In this document: positions 28,504-37,231 of the stretch, piece after piece | Position numbering within the stretch: position 1 is the stretch's first letter | Layout: each line of letters opens with the position of its first letter | NCBI GenBank assembly: GCA_017307855.1 | Contig: JAFKGD010000008.1 | Location: 1 to 64,000 of the forward strand | Reading direction: 5' to 3' | Length of the DNA stretch: 64,000 bases | From: Burkholderiales bacterium | GTDB taxonomy: Bacteria > Pseudomonadota > Gammaproteobacteria > Burkholderiales > Burkholderiaceae_C | Translations under genes and position numbers: made by a program | The notes under the pieces: generated by a model | Database searches by the model: none | Told to the model about the DNA's origin: nothing | Seen by the model: only the letters and a program-made list of their open reading frames with translations

Positions 28504-29754
28504 TCAGATGATCCGGTTGGCGCGGTGGCGCGCGATCTCCTCGGCGCTGCACTGAAGCAGCGATCCGAGGATGTCCTCGGTGTCCTGGCCCAGCCGGGGC
28601 GGTGGCCGGTCGTAGACCGGCGGCGTGGTGCGCAGCCGCAGCGGGCTGGCGATGGTCGAGACGCTTGCGCCGTCGGCGTGTTGCAGGTCGACGCGCAACT
28701 CGCGATGGCGTACCTGCGGGTCCTCGAAGACCTGCCGGTAGTCGTTGATCGGCCCGCAAGGCACGCCGTGGGCTTCCAGACGCGCGATCCATTCGTCGCG
28801 TCCGCGGGTGAGCATGGTGCTCGCCAGCTCGGGCACCAGCACGTCGCGGCCCGTGATGCGTCCGGTGACGCGGTGCCAGCGCTCGTCAGCCGCGAGATCG
28901 GGCCGGCCGATGGCCGCGCAGTACTGCTGCCATTGGCCGTCGTTGCCGACCGCCACCACGATTTCCCCGTCGTTCACGGCGAATACCTGGTAGGGAACCA
29001 GGCTGGCATGCGCGTTGCCGTAGCGGCCCGGCGCGCGCCCGGTGGCGAAGAAACCGGTGACCTGGTTGCCTCCGAGCGCGACGATGCAGTCGAGCAGAGC
29101 CATGTCGATGTACTGGCCGCGGCCGGAGACGGTGCGGTGCTGCAGCGCCGACAGGATGGCGATGGTGGCGTACATGCCCGTCATCACGTCAGCGATGGCG
29201 ATCCCTGCTTTCTGAGGCCCTCCGCCGGGCAGGGCATCGCGTTCGCCAGTGATGCTCATGAGGCCACCCATCGCCTGGAACACGAAGTCGTAGCCCGGCT
29301 TGTGGGCGCTCGGCCCGTCCTGGCCGTAGCCGGTGATGGAGCAATACACCAGGCCAGGATTGCTGGCCGCGAGCGACTCGTAGTCCAGGCCGTAGCGCCT
29401 GAGACCGCCGATCTTGTAGTTTTCGATCACCACATCGCTCATATCGGCCAGCCGACGCACCAACGCCTGGCCCTCGGGCTGGGCCAGATCGATCGTGATC
29501 GACTTCTTGCCACGGTTGGCGGCGGCGTAGTACGTCGAATCGGACGCGCCGCCACCGGATGCCGGTGCCGTCCATGGCGGGCCCCAGCCCCGGGTGTCGT
29601 CGCCTGCGCCTGGTCGCTCGACCTTGATTACCTCCGCTCCCATGTCGGCGAGGTTCTGGCTGCACCACGGGCCTGCGAGCACGCGGGAGAGATCCAGCAC
29701 ACGCAGATGAGACAAGGCACCCCGGGCATTGGCCGGCTTCACGGTTTCAGGCAA
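28504..29754 (-). CDS. CoA-transferase family III (CaiB/BaiF)
   Basis: 416 residues from a TTG at 29754, supported by AGGAG 7 nt upstream and an immediate family start (LSHLRVLDLSRVLAGPWCSQNLADMGAEVIKVE). The catalytic aspartate sits in KPGYDFVFQAMGG and GYGQDGP precedes it; NRGKKSITIDL is also typical. The enzyme would move CoA from a donor such as succinyl-CoA to a carboxylic acid, activating the substrate imported by the Bug receptor encoded just upstream. It lies 10 nt after that Bug gene and 5 nt before the OB-fold gene. Confidence 0.9.
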   Translation of the reverse strand: MPETVKPANARGALSHLRVLDLSRVLAGPWCSQNLADMGAEVIKVERPGAGDDTRGWGPPWTAPASGGGASDSTYYAAANRGKKSITIDLAQPEGQALVRRLADMSDVVIENYKIGGLRRYGLDYESLAASNPGLVYCSITGYGQDGPSAHKPGYDFVFQAMGGLMSITGERDALPGGGPQKAGIAIADVMTGMYATIAILSALQHRTVSGRGQYIDMALLDCIVALGGNQVTGFFATGRAPGRYGNAHASLVPYQVFAVNDGEIVVAVGNDGQWQQYCAAIGRPDLAADERWHRVTGRITGRDVLVPELASTMLTRGRDEWIARLEAHGVPCGPINDYRQVFEDPQVRHRELRVDLQHADGASVSTIASPLRLRTTPPVYDRPPPRLGQDTEDILGSLLQCSAEEIARHRANRII

Positions 29755-29764
29755 GGCGCGGCTC

Positions 29765-30751
29765 CTATTCGATGGTGACCCGGGCGTCGGTGATGACCTT
29801 GGACCACTTGGCCAGTTCGGTGTCGACGAACGTGGCGAATTGCGCCTGCGTCATGGCACCGGGCTCCGCGCCCAGCTTTTCGAACTGCGCCCGGATCGCC
29901 CCGCTGCGCAGCGTCTGCAGCACATCGCCAGCCAGGCGGTCACGCAGTGCCGGCGCCATGCGGCCCGGTGCGTAGAGGCCGAACCAGGCCGTGGCCTCGA
30001 AGCCCTTGATTCCGCTTTCGTCGATCGTCGGCACGGAAGGCAGGGCTGGCGAGCGTTTCACCGAAGTGACGGCGAGCGCGCGGAGCTTGCCCGACTGGAT
30101 GTGCTGGATCACGCCGGGCACCGAGTCGAACATGATCGGAATCTGGCCGCCCAGCAGATCATTGAGCGCAGGCGCGGCGCCCTTGTACGGCACGTGAACC
30201 ATCTCGACACCGGCCATGGACTTGAACAGTTCGCCAGACAGGTGATTGGCGCCACCGGCGCCCGACGAGCCGAAGTTGACCTTGCCCGGGTTGGAGCGGG
30301 CGTAGGCGATGAGTTCCTGCACGTTGCGCGGGCCGAAGGACGGATGCGCGACCAGCACGTTGGGCACCTCGGCCACCTGGGCGAGCGGGGTGAAGTCGGT
30401 GCGCGTGTCGTAGCGCAGGCTCTTGTAGAGCCCCGGATTGATCACATGGTGGGTCGCCGTCAGCATCAGCGTGTAGCCGTCGGCCGGCATGCGGGCGAAC
30501 TGCTCGGAAAAGATCGTTCCGCTGGCGCCGGCCCGGTTCTCCACCACCACGGGCTTGCCCCAGCGTGCCTGCAGTTCGTTGGCCAGATTGCGTGCCAGGA
30601 TGTCGGTGGTTCCGCCGGGCGGGAACGGAACGACGATCTTCACGGGCTGGGTGGGAAAGTCCTGCGCCGGCGCTGCCAGCGGGAGGAAGGCTGCCGCGCC
30701 AGCGACCGAGGCGGCCGCGAGCGCCGCGCGCAGGGATGTCGGGAATCTCAT
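29765..30751 (-). CDS. Bug/TctC family periplasmic substrate-binding protein
   Basis: 328 residues with a signal peptide (ALAAASVAGAAAFLPLAAPAQ) and GGAGA upstream of the ATG. Motifs are VPFPPGGTTDILARNLANEL, VVENRAGASGTIF and HVPYKGAAPALNDLLGGQIPIMF. It sits between the MaoC genes and the CoA-transferase, so the likely ligand is the carboxylate that the CoA-transferase then activates. The identity of the acid is unknown. Confidence 0.89.
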   Translation of the reverse strand: MRFPTSLRAALAAASVAGAAAFLPLAAPAQDFPTQPVKIVVPFPPGGTTDILARNLANELQARWGKPVVVENRAGASGTIFSEQFARMPADGYTLMLTATHHVINPGLYKSLRYDTRTDFTPLAQVAEVPNVLVAHPSFGPRNVQELIAYARSNPGKVNFGSSGAGGANHLSGELFKSMAGVEMVHVPYKGAAPALNDLLGGQIPIMFDSVPGVIQHIQSGKLRALAVTSVKRSPALPSVPTIDESGIKGFEATAWFGLYAPGRMAPALRDRLAGDVLQTLRSGAIRAQFEKLGAEPGAMTQAQFATFVDTELAKWSKVITDARVTIE

Positions 30752-30778
30752 GTCTTGTCTCCTTGTTGTTTCTGCGGA

Positions 30779-31219
30779 TCAGGCGGACAGGGGAAATTCG
30801 ACCAGGGCCTCCCCGGCCGCGACGACTTCGCCACGCTGATTGAGGACCTGCACGTCCAGCGTGTACCAGCGGCCCGTCTGCGTGTTGCGCTCCGACGTGA
30901 TGACGGCGTGCGGGGTGATCGTGTCGCCAGGCTTCACGGGTGCTTTCCAGCGTGTCTCGAGCCGGCGCTGCATGCCGCCATGGCCATAGACCCAGTCGGT
31001 GAGCATCTTCGTGATCACGCCGAAGTTGTTCATGCCGTGCATGATGATTCCGCCGAAGTTGGTCTTGCCGAAATCACCTTTCATGTAGTTGTCGTCCAGG
31101 TGCAGCGGGTTGAAGTCCAGCGAGGCTTCGCAGAACTGGCGGATGGACTCGCGCGTGGGCGAGAAGGACGAGCCCGTGATCTTGTGGCCGGCGGCGAAGC
31201 CGGAAGCTGTGACGGTCAT
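30779..31219 (-). CDS. MaoC family hot-dog dehydratase/hydratase
   Basis: 146 residues from the ATG at 31219 with AAGGAA upstream; the extra upstream frame is a shadow of the next gene. The hydratase-2 motif is present as SLDFNPLHLDDNYM followed by GGIIMHGMNNFG, giving the catalytic Asp and His. It should hydrate an enoyl-CoA or dehydrate a 3-hydroxyacyl-CoA. It starts 20 nt after the other MaoC-like gene; the two may form a heterodimer, as in two-gene MaoC pairs. Confidence 0.86.
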   Translation of the reverse strand: MTVTASGFAAGHKITGSSFSPTRESIRQFCEASLDFNPLHLDDNYMKGDFGKTNFGGIIMHGMNNFGVITKMLTDWVYGHGGMQRRLETRWKAPVKPGDTITPHAVITSERNTQTGRWYTLDVQVLNQRGEVVAAGEALVEFPLSA

Positions 31220-31239
31220 GGAGTTTCCTTGTCTCGATA

Positions 31240-31713
31240 TCAATGCGGGCGGATCGTCCAGCCGCGGCCGGAGCAGATCACCTGGTTGTGCTGGTTGAAG
31301 AACACGTTGTCGTGCACCACGAACAGCCGGTCTTTCTTGATGAATTTGTCGAGCGCCCGTGCCTCCAGGCGGATGGTGTCGCCTGGACGGGCCGGTACGT
31401 TGTAGCTCCAGGATTGGCCCGCGTTGACCGTGCCGGGGCTGCGCATCCAGTCGTCGGCCGGGGTGCACGAGAACATCAGCAGGATGTGGATGGCCGGCGG
31501 TGCGATCAGGCCCTTGTAGGGGGATGCCTTCGCATAGGCCTCGTCGAAGTACAGCGGGTGCAGGTCGCCGACGACGCGGCAGTATTTGTGGATCGCTTCC
31601 AGCGTCAGCGTATACGGGAGGGTCTTGCGCGGCTCGCCCGGGATGATCTGCTCCCAGGTCTTGCGCAGCTCGTTGTCCTTCCAGAAATCGGTCTCGAAAG
31701 CTTGTTCAGTCAT
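31240..31713 (-). CDS. MaoC-like N-terminal (FAS1-type) dehydratase domain protein
   Basis: 157 residues forming one hot-dog domain: PYTLTLEAIHKYCRVVGDLHPLYFDEAYAKASPYKGLIAPPAIHILLM. Such N-terminal MaoC domains usually lack the catalytic dyad and pair with a catalytic MaoC, here the protein encoded 20 nt downstream. It is the first gene of the minus-strand CoA-thioester operon and is divergent from the IclR gene, with a palindromic operator 48 nt upstream of its start. Confidence 0.83.
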   Translation of the reverse strand: MTEQAFETDFWKDNELRKTWEQIIPGEPRKTLPYTLTLEAIHKYCRVVGDLHPLYFDEAYAKASPYKGLIAPPAIHILLMFSCTPADDWMRSPGTVNAGQSWSYNVPARPGDTIRLEARALDKFIKKDRLFVVHDNVFFNQHNQVICSGRGWTIRPH

Positions 31714-31760
31714 GCGGATGTGCGTGAAGGGGTTGATGAAAGCAGCAGGATGATCTAGAA

Positions 31761-31788
31761 TGTCCGCCTAGCGGATGAAAGTGTCCGC
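31761..31788. promoter_or_regulatory. Likely IclR-family operator
   Basis: TCCGC-CTA-GCGGA (31763-31775) is a perfect palindrome of the kind bound by IclR regulators, and a third half-site TGTCCGC at 31782-31788 repeats the first (TGTCCGC at 31761-31767) with a 21-bp offset, two helical turns. It lies in the 125-nt region between the IclR gene and the divergent MaoC operon. Binding by the neighbouring IclR protein is inferred from position and motif type. Confidence 0.6.
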
Positions 31789-31838
31789 TTGAAGGTCATT
31801 ATTCTGCGCATCGTGCGCGGCTGTCAACACACGCATCT

Positions 31839-32603
31839 ATGGCAACACCTGAAAGCGAAGCCTTCGTTCGCACCTTCGCGCGCGGGCTGAAAGTCATTGA
31901 AGTCCTCGGACGGGGGCCCGGCGGCCAGACCCTGGCCGAACTGGCCGATGGGGTGGATCTGCCCCGCACCGCGGTGCGCCGCTTTCTCATGACGCTGATC
32001 GAGCTGTCGTTCGTGCGCTCGGACGGCAAGCGCTACTGGCTGACCCCGCGCGTACTGCGGTTGGGACTGTCCTATCTCTCGACGCTGCCTTACTGGCGCG
32101 ATGCGCAGGCCGCGCTCGAAGAGCTGTGTCTACGCATCCAGCAGTCGGCCGCGCTATCGGTGCTGGATGGGGACGAACTCGTCTATGTGCTGCGGCAGCA
32201 CACCAAACGCATCCTGCCGATGAGTCCGACGCTCGGCAGCCGTCTGCCGGCACACGCCGTGTCGATGGGGCGTGTGCTGCTGGCGGGACTGGGGGACGAC
32301 GAGCTGGAGCAGTACCTGCAGGCCGCGCCGCTCAAGCGCCTGACGCCTGCCACGCTGGTAGACCGCGACCGCCTGCGCGACGCCATCGTCGACGTCCGCC
32401 GCCAGGGCTGGGCCTGGGTGGACGGGGAACTGGACGAATCGATCTGCGGCCTGGCTGTGGCCGTTCGTGACCGCGAGGGCGCCACCATCGCTGCGTTGAA
32501 CGTGAGCCTGACCGCCGGCGAGTTCTCGCAGCAGATGGCGATCGAGCGCTTCCTGCCCGAATTGCGTGTGGCCGCTTCGCGGCTGCGCGCCAGCGACCGC
32601 TGA
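31839..32603 (+). CDS. IclR family transcriptional regulator
   Basis: 254 residues: an N-terminal winged helix (FARGLKVIEVLGRGPGGQTLAELADGVDLPRTAVRRFLMTLIELSFV) and the C-terminal IclR effector domain (YVLRQHTKRILPMSPTLGSRLPAHAVSMGRVLLAG; GWAWVDGELDESICGLAVAVRD). This subgroup resembles PcaR/PcaU-type regulators of aromatic and acid catabolism. It is divergent from the MaoC/CaiB/thiolase operon and faces the TGTCCGC palindrome, so it probably controls that operon and itself. Confidence 0.9.
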   Translation: MATPESEAFVRTFARGLKVIEVLGRGPGGQTLAELADGVDLPRTAVRRFLMTLIELSFVRSDGKRYWLTPRVLRLGLSYLSTLPYWRDAQAALEELCLRIQQSAALSVLDGDELVYVLRQHTKRILPMSPTLGSRLPAHAVSMGRVLLAGLGDDELEQYLQAAPLKRLTPATLVDRDRLRDAIVDVRRQGWAWVDGELDESICGLAVAVRDREGATIAALNVSLTAGEFSQQMAIERFLPELRVAASRLRASDR

Positions 32604-32619
32604 CGCGCGCAGCTTGAGT

Positions 32620-33123
32620 TCAGGCGCGCAGGTAGCGCACGAAGCGGTAGGGCAGGCCTTGCGCCGACACGTGCGCCTCGTCGCTGTCCGCGCGCCACTC
32701 GGGGCCGAGCAGCGGCGCGTAGGCGTCGCCTTCGATGTCCTGCTCGATCACCGTGACTTCCACACGCTGAGCCAGCGGCAGGGCCTGCGCATAGATCTGC
32801 GCACCGCCGATCACCCACACGTCGTCGACGTCGCCGGCCAGCCGAAGGGCGTGCTCCAGGTCGGCCGCGCGCAGCGCGCCGTCTTCGTGCCAGTCGGCCT
32901 GGCGCGTGACGACGATGTTGGTGCGGCCTGGCAAGGGGCGGAACTTCGGCGGCAGCGAATCCCAGGTCTTGCGGCCCATGATCACCGGGTGGCCAGTGGT
33001 GAGCTGTTTGAAGTGCGCCATGTCCTCGGGCAGGCGCCACGGGATGGCGTTGGCGCGGCCGATGACGCCGTTGGCGGCGCGGGCGTAGATGAGGTTGACG
33101 CGCGGTGTGCGGGTGCCGGCCAT
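32620..33123 (-). CDS. folA: Dihydrofolate reductase
   Basis: 167 residues from the ATG at 33123; the open frame to 33315 is a shadow of thyA. Motifs are LIYARAANGVIGRANAIPWRLPEDMAHFK, GRKTWDSLP, VVTRQ and VWVIGGAQIYAQALPLA, the standard chromosomal enzyme. It regenerates tetrahydrofolate from the dihydrofolate that thymidylate synthase makes, and it starts 4 nt after thyA, so the two are cotranscribed. Confidence 0.95.
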   Translation of the reverse strand: MAGTRTPRVNLIYARAANGVIGRANAIPWRLPEDMAHFKQLTTGHPVIMGRKTWDSLPPKFRPLPGRTNIVVTRQADWHEDGALRAADLEHALRLAGDVDDVWVIGGAQIYAQALPLAQRVEVTVIEQDIEGDAYAPLLGPEWRADSDEAHVSAQGLPYRFVRYLRA

Positions 33124-33127
33124 GAAG

Positions 33128-33958
33128 TCAGACCGCGACGGGTGCCTTGATGGCGGGATGGCACTGGTAGTCCAGCACTTCGAAGTCCTCGTACTCGTAC
33201 TCGAAGATCGAGGCCGGGCGGCGCTTGATGTGCAGCGTCGGATAGGCGTAGGGCGTGCGCGCGAGCTGCGTTTCGACCTGCTCGTGGTGGTTGCTGTAGA
33301 TGTGGCAGTCGCCACCCGTCCAGATGAAGTCGCCCACCTGCAGGTCGCACTGCTGCGCGAGCATGTGCGTGAGCAGGGCGTAGCTGGCGATGTTGAACGG
33401 CACGCCCAGGAAGATGTCGGCGCTGCGCTGGTAGAGCTGGCAGCTGAGCCGGCCCTCGGCCACGTAGAACTGGAAGAACGCGTGGCAGGGCATGAGCGCC
33501 ATCTTGGAGAGGTCGGCCACGTTCCATGCGCTCACGATGATGCGGCGCGAATCGGGGTTGGTCCTGAGTGTCTTGACCACCTCGGCGATCTGGTCGATGT
33601 GGCCGCCGTCGGGCGTGGGCCAGCTGCGCCATTGCACGCCGTACACCGGGCCCAGGTCGCCGTCCTCGCGTGCCCATTCGTCCCAGATGGTCACGCCGCG
33701 CTCGCGCAGCCAGTTGTTGTCGCTGGAGCCCTGCAGGAACCACAGCAGCTCCTGGATGATGGAGCGCAGATGCACCTTCTTGGTGGTGACCAGCGGGAAG
33801 CCTTCGTTCAGGTCGAAGCGCATCTGGTAGCCGAACACGCTCTTCGTGCCGGTGCCCGTGCGGTCGGTCTTGGGGGCGCCCGTGGTGTACACGTGGCGCA
33901 TGAAGTCTTCGTACTGGGAGCGGACGGGGCGCGAGGGCGCTGCGGCGGGCTGGGTCAT
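33128..33958 (-). CDS. thyA: Thymidylate synthase
   Basis: 276 residues. Catalytic Cys is in [70 protein letters not shown] and [13 protein letters not shown] are all conserved blocks. It methylates dUMP using methylene-tetrahydrofolate. Length is normal for ThyA with a short N-terminal extension ([13 protein letters not shown]). It precedes folA in a two-gene unit. Confidence 0.97.
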   Translation of the reverse strand: MTQPAAAPSRPVRSQYEDFMRHVYTTGAPKTDRTGTGTKSVFGYQMRFDLNEGFPLVTTKKVHLRSIIQELLWFLQGSSDNNWLRERGVTIWDEWAREDGDLGPVYGVQWRSWPTPDGGHIDQIAEVVKTLRTNPDSRRIIVSAWNVADLSKMALMPCHAFFQFYVAEGRLSCQLYQRSADIFLGVPFNIASYALLTHMLAQQCDLQVGDFIWTGGDCHIYSNHHEQVETQLARTPYAYPTLHIKRRPASIFEYEYEDFEVLDYQCHPAIKAPVAV

Positions 33959-33976
33959 GGCGAAATTATCCGGTTT

Positions 33977-35395
33977 TCAGGTGCGCACGACCCGCCCGGG
34001 GTTGAACGTCCCCGCCGGATCCAGAGCCCGTTTGACCGAGCGCATCAGCTCCAGCGCCACGGGCGACTTGTGCTTCTCCAGCTTGTCGACCTTGAGGCTA
34101 CCCACGCCATGCTCGGCCGAGATGGAGCCGTCGAATTTCGCCACGGCGTCGTAGACGAGGGTGTTGACCTTGTCTTCCTGGTCGCGCAGGAACGCCTTGC
34201 CATCGGCGCCGGCCGGCGCCTGCACGTTGTAGTGCAGGTTGCCGTCGCCCAGGTGGCCGAAGTTGACCAGGCGCACGCCCTCGATCTCGCGCTGCAGCAC
34301 TTCGTCGGCATAGGCCACGAAAGCGGGGATGCGGGAGACGGCGATGGAGATGTCGTGCTTGATGTTCAGGCCCTCTTCGGCTTGCGCGAGCGGGATGCTT
34401 TCGCGCACGTGCCACAGCTGGTGGGCCTGCGTCAGGTTCTCGGCGACGACGGCATCGCTCACGTGACCGGCTTCGAAGGCGGCTTCCAGCAACGCCTCGA
34501 AGCGTTCGCGCGCATGGGCTTCTGATTCGCTGTCGGAGTTCTCCAGCAGTACGCAGTACGGCGCGCTCTCGTCGCCCAGGAAAGGCACGCGCAACTGCGG
34601 CATGTGCTTGCCCACCAGGCTGAGGGCGAACTGGCCCATCACCTCGAAGCCGGTGAGGCCTGCGCCCAACTGGCGGTGCGCCAGGCCCAGCAGGGCCACG
34701 GCCCGTTCCAGCGAGGGCACGGCGGCCCAGGCCGTGAGGCGCGCGGCGGGCTCGGGGTAGAGCTTCATGGTCGCGGCCGTGATGATGCCCAGCGTGCCTT
34801 CGCTGCCGATGTAGAGGTCGCGCAGGTCGTAGCCGGTGTTGTCCTTGCGCAGGCCGGTGAGGCCGTCCCAGATCTCGCCGGTGGGGGTGACGACTTCCAG
34901 GCCCAGGCACAGCTCGCGCGTGTTGCCATAGCGCACCACCTGTGTGCCGCCGGCGTTGGTGGCCAGGTTGCCGCCGATGGTGCAGCTGCCTTCGGCCGCC
35001 AGCGACAGCGGGAACAGGAAGCCCGCCTTTTCCGCCGTTTCCTGCAGGGTCTGCAGCACGCAGCCGGCTTCCACGGTCACGGTGAGGTTGTCGCCGTCGA
35101 GCGCGCGCACGGCCTGCATGCGCGAGAGGCTCAGCACCACCTGGGTGCCGGATCCATCGGGCACGCCGCCCACCGACAGGCCGGTGTTGCCACCCTGCGG
35201 CACGATGCTGTGGCCCGCGGCCACGCAGGCCTTGACCACGTCGGCCACCTGCTGCGTGCTGGCGGGCCGCACCACGGCCAGCGCCTTGCCGCGTGTGCGG
35301 CGCCGCCAGTCCTGCTCCCAGGCGGTGAGGTCGCCGTCGGTGAGCACATGCGGTTCGCCGACGATGCGGCGCAGGGTGTCGATCAGGGCGGTCAT
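33977..35395 (-). CDS. FAD-linked oxidase, D-2-hydroxyacid dehydrogenase type
   Basis: 472 residues from the ATG at 35395 (a TTG at 35425 is possible). The PCMH-type FAD domain shows VVRPASTQQVADVVKAC, IVPQGGNTGLSVGG, and GSCTIGGNLATNAGGTQVVRYGN; the C-terminal FAD-oxidase domain ends with the metal-site motifs NFGHLGDGNLHYNV and SAEHGVGSLK. This is the layout of D-2-hydroxyglutarate, D-lactate and glycolate (GlcD) dehydrogenases. Which hydroxyacid is used cannot be told. It has no signal peptide and lies 18 nt upstream of thyA on the same strand. Confidence 0.9.
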   Translation of the reverse strand: MTALIDTLRRIVGEPHVLTDGDLTAWEQDWRRRTRGKALAVVRPASTQQVADVVKACVAAGHSIVPQGGNTGLSVGGVPDGSGTQVVLSLSRMQAVRALDGDNLTVTVEAGCVLQTLQETAEKAGFLFPLSLAAEGSCTIGGNLATNAGGTQVVRYGNTRELCLGLEVVTPTGEIWDGLTGLRKDNTGYDLRDLYIGSEGTLGIITAATMKLYPEPAARLTAWAAVPSLERAVALLGLAHRQLGAGLTGFEVMGQFALSLVGKHMPQLRVPFLGDESAPYCVLLENSDSESEAHARERFEALLEAAFEAGHVSDAVVAENLTQAHQLWHVRESIPLAQAEEGLNIKHDISIAVSRIPAFVAYADEVLQREIEGVRLVNFGHLGDGNLHYNVQAPAGADGKAFLRDQEDKVNTLVYDAVAKFDGSISAEHGVGSLKVDKLEKHKSPVALELMRSVKRALDPAGTFNPGRVVRT

Positions 35396-35467
35396 GGTGT
35401 CAGGCCAGTCGAAGTTGGGTGGCAAAGCCGGGCGGGCGGCGGAAGGTCGAGGCGCGGCGACCCGCGT

Positions 35468-35878
35468 TCAGGAGCCGGAAGAGGCAGCCGCAGCCTGAGC
35501 CGCACGCGCGTTGCGAAAGCGCAGCCGCACGTGCATGGCGCAGGCGGCGAACAGCGACAGGCACAGCGCCACCTCGGCCAGCGCCAGCCAGCTCGAAGGG
35601 GCAGGATCGCTCCAGGCCCGCACCACGCCCTCGGTGAAATAGAGCCAGATCACCAGGCTCATCCAGCGATACGTGTACATGCGGTTTTTCAGCAGGCCGG
35701 CCAGCGGCAGCGTGAGCGGCAGCACCTTGAGCGCCAGCCACGAGCCGCCGGGCCGCAGCGGCGCCAGGAACAGCTCCCAGGCCAGGCCCAGCACGATCAG
35801 GGCGAGCAGGCTGCCCACGGCGATGCGGCGCGTCCAGTCGACGGAGGAAGAACGGGAGTCGGGAGAAGCGGCAGACAT
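35468..35878 (-). CDS. DUF2069 small inner-membrane protein
   Basis: 136 residues with about four membrane segments (IAVGSLLALIVLGLAWELF; ALKVLPLTLPLAGLL; MSLVIWLYFTEGVVRAW; LALAEVALCLSLFAACAM). The block LKVLPLTLPLAGLLKNRMYTYRW is diagnostic of DUF2069. Function is unknown. Its start lies only 21 nt from the divergent YihY start, so each promoter must overlap the other gene or both share a very compact control region. Confidence 0.85.
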   Translation of the reverse strand: MSAASPDSRSSSVDWTRRIAVGSLLALIVLGLAWELFLAPLRPGGSWLALKVLPLTLPLAGLLKNRMYTYRWMSLVIWLYFTEGVVRAWSDPAPSSWLALAEVALCLSLFAACAMHVRLRFRNARAAQAAAASSGS

Positions 35879-35899
35879 TCAACTGGCATCATAGCGACC

Positions 35900-37216
35900 A
35901 TGACGCTGGCCCAACGCCTGCAGGCACTGCTGCACGACCTGTCGCACTTTCCATGGCGCACCACGGCCCAGACGCTGCGCCTGCGCTTCCACGAAGACCA
36001 CCTGGCGCTCACGGCCAGCAGCCTCACGTTCACCACCACGCTGGCACTGGTGCCGTTCTTCGTGGTGGCGCTGGCGGTGCTCACGGCCTTTCCCATGTTC
36101 TCGCAGATGCAGGACGTGCTGCAACGCTGGCTGGTGGCCAGCCTGGTGCCCGAATCGATCTCGCGCCAGGTGCTGGGCTACCTCACGCAGTTCGCGCGGC
36201 AGGCCAACCGGCTGGGTGGCCTGGGCCTGGGCGTGGTGTTTCTCACGGCCCTGGCGCTGATCCTCACCATCGACCGCACGCTCAACAACATCTGGCGCGT
36301 GCGCCGTCCGCGCCCGCTGGCTCAGCGCGTGCTGATCTACTGGGCTGCGATCACGCTGGGACCGCTGGTGCTGGGTGCCAGCCTCATGCTGACCTCGTTC
36401 TTCGTTTCGCCCACGCGCGCGCTGTCGGGCAACATTCCCGGCGGCATCAAGCTGGTGCTCGACAGCTTCGAGTTCGCGCTGCTGGCCTTCGGCATGGCCG
36501 CGCTCTACCGCTACGTGCCCAATGCCCCGGTGAAATGGGGACATGCCTGGTCGGGCGGGTTGTTCGTGGCCGTCGGCATCGAGTCCGGCAAACGCCTGCT
36601 GGCGGCCTACATCGGCAATATTCCCACCTATTCGGTGGTGTACGGCGCCTTCGCCACCGTGCCCATCCTGCTGCTGTGGATCTACGTCGCCTGGGTGATC
36701 GTGCTGCTCGGCGCGGTGATCGCGGCCTACCTGCCTGCGCTGCTGTCGGGCGTGGCGCGGCGTGGCGGCGAGCATGGCTGGTCGTTCCAGCTCGCGCTCG
36801 AGGTGGTGGCGCTGCTGCGCGACGAGCGCGACACGGCGCAGCGCGGCCTGTCGGGGCCGCAACTGGCACAGCGCATGCGCGTGGACGTACTGCAACTGGA
36901 ACCGGCGCTCGAAACCCTGCTGGCGCTCGACTGGATCGGCCGCCTGGCCAGCGACCCGGAGCGCGCCGAGCTGGACGAGGAGCGCTACGTGCTCCTGGTC
37001 GATCCCGACCGCCTGGTGCTGGCGCCGCTCATGCAACGGTTGCTGCTCGATGCCGCGCCGGCGGGCAGCCCGCTGTGGCATCACGAGCGCTGGGCTGGCC
37101 TTACGCTGGGCGAGGCCCTTGCGCCCCCGGCGGCCATGCCCGCGCTGGCCGCCAGCGAACACGGCGCGCGCAGCGACAGCTTGCCGGCGGCCGTGCCGCG
37201 CCTGCCGTCGGCCTGA
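35900..37216 (+). CDS. YihY/virulence factor BrkB family inner-membrane protein
   Basis: 438 residues from the ATG at 35900; the long upstream open frame (to 34604) is antisense to the oxidase gene. Six membrane segments are predicted in residues 1-285, with family motifs LTASSLTFTTTLALVPFFVV, LTIDRTLNNIWRVRRPRP and YSVVYGAFATVPILLLWIYVAWVIVLLGAVIAA. The last 150 residues are a soluble tail with a winged-helix-like segment (GLSGPQLAQRMRVDVLQLEPALETLLALDWI). Transport activity is not established for this family. It converges with mutL, 15 nt away. Confidence 0.88.
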   Translation: MTLAQRLQALLHDLSHFPWRTTAQTLRLRFHEDHLALTASSLTFTTTLALVPFFVVALAVLTAFPMFSQMQDVLQRWLVASLVPESISRQVLGYLTQFARQANRLGGLGLGVVFLTALALILTIDRTLNNIWRVRRPRPLAQRVLIYWAAITLGPLVLGASLMLTSFFVSPTRALSGNIPGGIKLVLDSFEFALLAFGMAALYRYVPNAPVKWGHAWSGGLFVAVGIESGKRLLAAYIGNIPTYSVVYGAFATVPILLLWIYVAWVIVLLGAVIAAYLPALLSGVARRGGEHGWSFQLALEVVALLRDERDTAQRGLSGPQLAQRMRVDVLQLEPALETLLALDWIGRLASDPERAELDEERYVLLVDPDRLVLAPLMQRLLLDAAPAGSPLWHHERWAGLTLGEALAPPAAMPALAASEHGARSDSLPAAVPRLPSA

Positions 37217-37231
37217 GTCCGTCGCGGGTGT

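Noticed and set aside
34604-35899. 430-codon upstream extension of the YihY gene
   Set aside because: It is antisense to the oxidase and DUF2069 genes and has no membrane or domain features; the family start is at 35900.
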